From JBGPLH01 sp041486365 [NCBI: Thermodesulfobacteriota bacterium] (lineage in GTDB: Bacteria > JAUYMQ01), in assembly GCA_041486365.1 (NCBI GenBank), contig JBGPLH010000213.1, positions 1 to 5,944 on the forward strand: 5,944 bases of DNA, given 5' to 3'. Below the pieces are notes generated by a model. That model searched no databases. It worked only from the letters and a program-made list of their open reading frames with translations, and was not told where the DNA came from. The first letter of the stretch is position 1. Every line of letters starts with the position of its first letter. The position numbers and the translations under genes are program-made. Positions 5,147 through 5,944 of the stretch are shown one piece after another.

Positions 5147-5776
5147 CTGCGATTCTATCTTCGCTTCGAGAAGCCCCTCCTGAACGCCGCGCTCTCACTG
5201 TTCTTTCTCGCCGGATACCTCGGGATCGCCATACACACGGCGCGCATGCCCGCGCGAAGCCTCGCGACACCGCTCGATATTGCGATCCCCTACGTCCCGT
5301 CCGTCTGGCCCCTCTACCAGTCGGTCTACCTCCTCGTGCTCCTTCCCACGCGCCTCTTCGCGCGCCCGAGCGAAATGCGCGCGGGCGCCGCCGCGAACCT
5401 CGCCTGCATGGCGGCCGCCTACGCCTGCTTCCTCGTCTTCCCCGTGCGAATCCTCCCGCCGCCGGACGCATCGGCCGCCCAGGCAGCCATATTCCCCGGG
5501 CCCTCGACGCGGTTCGCGCTCTTCTTCGACGATCGGGGGATGAACTGCTTCCCGAGCCTTCATCTCGCCATGGCGACCATCGCCGCGCTCTGCTGCGCCC
5601 GGGCCGACCGGCGGCTCGGGGCGCCGGCATGGACGCTCACGGGGCTGATCGCCATTTCCTCCCTCCTGCTCAAGCGCCACTACGCCGTAGACCTTCCCGC
5701 GGGCATCGCTCTGGGACTAGCGTGCTACGCCCTCTTCCTGGGACGCCGGCTCTCCGCGCCGGAGCCTCGGCCATGA
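5147..5776 (+). CDS. PAP2-superfamily integral membrane protein (phosphatidic acid phosphatase / inositolphosphotransferase-like), start uncertain
   Basis: This is probably an inner-membrane enzyme acting on a lipid phosphate or transferring a phospho-headgroup. Numbering from CTG 5147, it is 209 aa with about six hydrophobic segments (near 11-30, 53-70, 84-101, 138-150, 162-175, 183-198). NCFPSLHLAMA (133-143) supplies the first catalytic histidine, H139. LLKRHYAVDLPAG (174-186) supplies H178 and D182. The FPSLH...KxHYxxD pattern and the TPLDIAIPYVP segment (41-51) resemble the Aur1/PAP2-like branch more than PgpB. The start is unresolved: the frame has no ATG, GTG or TTG between TTG 4922, inside the sigma gene, and ATG 5246, which would delete the first membrane helix. 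CTG 5147 is the nearest non-standard option after the sigma stop. The end overlaps the next gene by ATGA. The family is well supported, the substrate unknown. Confidence 0.8.
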   Translation: MRFYLRFEKPLLNAALSLFFLAGYLGIAIHTARMPARSLATPLDIAIPYVPSVWPLYQSVYLLVLLPTRLFARPSEMRAGAAANLACMAAAYACFLVFPVRILPPPDASAAQAAIFPGPSTRFALFFDDRGMNCFPSLHLAMATIAALCCARADRRLGAPAWTLTGLIAISSLLLKRHYAVDLPAGIALGLACYALFLGRRLSAPEPRP

Positions 5777-5944
5777 CCCGCGTGCGTGTCATCGCGCTCG
5801 CTATTCTCGGCGCGCTGGCGGGCGGTGCCACCACGTCTCTCGCGGCCGTCGACGCCCCGGTCGTCGTCCCGGGACATGCTCTCGCGCCGCTCCTCGGGCA
5901 ACGCATCGGTGCCCTCGGGCTCCTCGCCTGGCGGGACGGCGCCT
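5773..5944 (+). CDS. Exported protein of unknown function, N-terminal fragment (continues past the window)
   Basis: Fifty-seven residues are visible from ATG 5773. The first 24 (MTRVRV, then a hydrophobic A/L/G stretch ending TTSLA) form a Sec signal peptide, with likely cleavage at SLA-AVD, so the product is probably periplasmic, outer-membrane or secreted. No lipobox cysteine is present. The mature start, PVVVPGHALAPLL followed by GQRIGALGLLAWRDGA, matches no family I can name with confidence. GGAG (5761-5764) lies 8 nt before the ATG. The ATG overlaps the PAP2 stop (ATGA), which implies coupled translation and membership of the same operon. The strong signal peptide, spacing and overlap support a real gene. 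Confidence 0.75.
   Translation, partial: MTRVRVIALAILGALAGGATTSLAAVDAPVVVPGHALAPLLGQRIGALGLLAWRDGA

Overview
The window is very GC-rich bacterial chromosomal DNA, with coding sequence almost wall to wall and G or C at most third codon positions. An efflux adaptor with an inner-membrane anchor and a sigma-32 (RpoH)-type sigma factor point to a Gram-negative, didermic bacterium, perhaps a myxobacterial/deltaproteobacterial-type lineage or a high-GC environmental lineage. The sequence alone does not fix the taxon. I see no tRNA, rRNA, CRISPR array, insertion sequence or phage gene.

Layout, left to right. (1) On the minus strand, positions 1-962 hold the N-terminal ~320 residues of a periplasmic adaptor of an RND- or MacAB-type efflux pump; its 3' end and the pump gene lie left of the window. 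(2) A 172-bp divergent gap separates it from a plus-strand D-2-hydroxyacid dehydrogenase (1135-2205). (3) A small minus-strand gene of unknown function (2202-2525) converges on the dehydrogenase. The two stop codons share one CTAG, and the small gene's rho-independent terminator lies inside the dehydrogenase's last codons. (4) A second divergent gap (2526-2719) carries two back-to-back promoter candidates. (5) A rightward cluster follows: a class V PLP-dependent aminotransferase-like enzyme (2720-3889), an RpoH-type sigma factor (3940-5079), a PAP2-superfamily membrane protein (about 5147-5776) and the first 57 residues of an exported protein (from 5773). Short gaps and a final ATGA overlap suggest one transcript for these four genes.

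How the genes may work together is only partly clear. The cluster joins a stress-type sigma factor to a PLP enzyme, a probable lipid-phosphate enzyme and an exported protein, which could be an envelope-related operon, but no pathway is demonstrated. The most notable points are the convergent shared-stop and terminator arrangement with the dehydrogenase tail it creates, the roughly 95-residue charge-segregated N-terminal extension of the sigma factor, the absence of any ordinary start codon for the full-length PAP2 protein, and the unknown small protein with a clear promoter, Shine-Dalgarno sequence and terminator. I found no clear evidence of a wholly new system.
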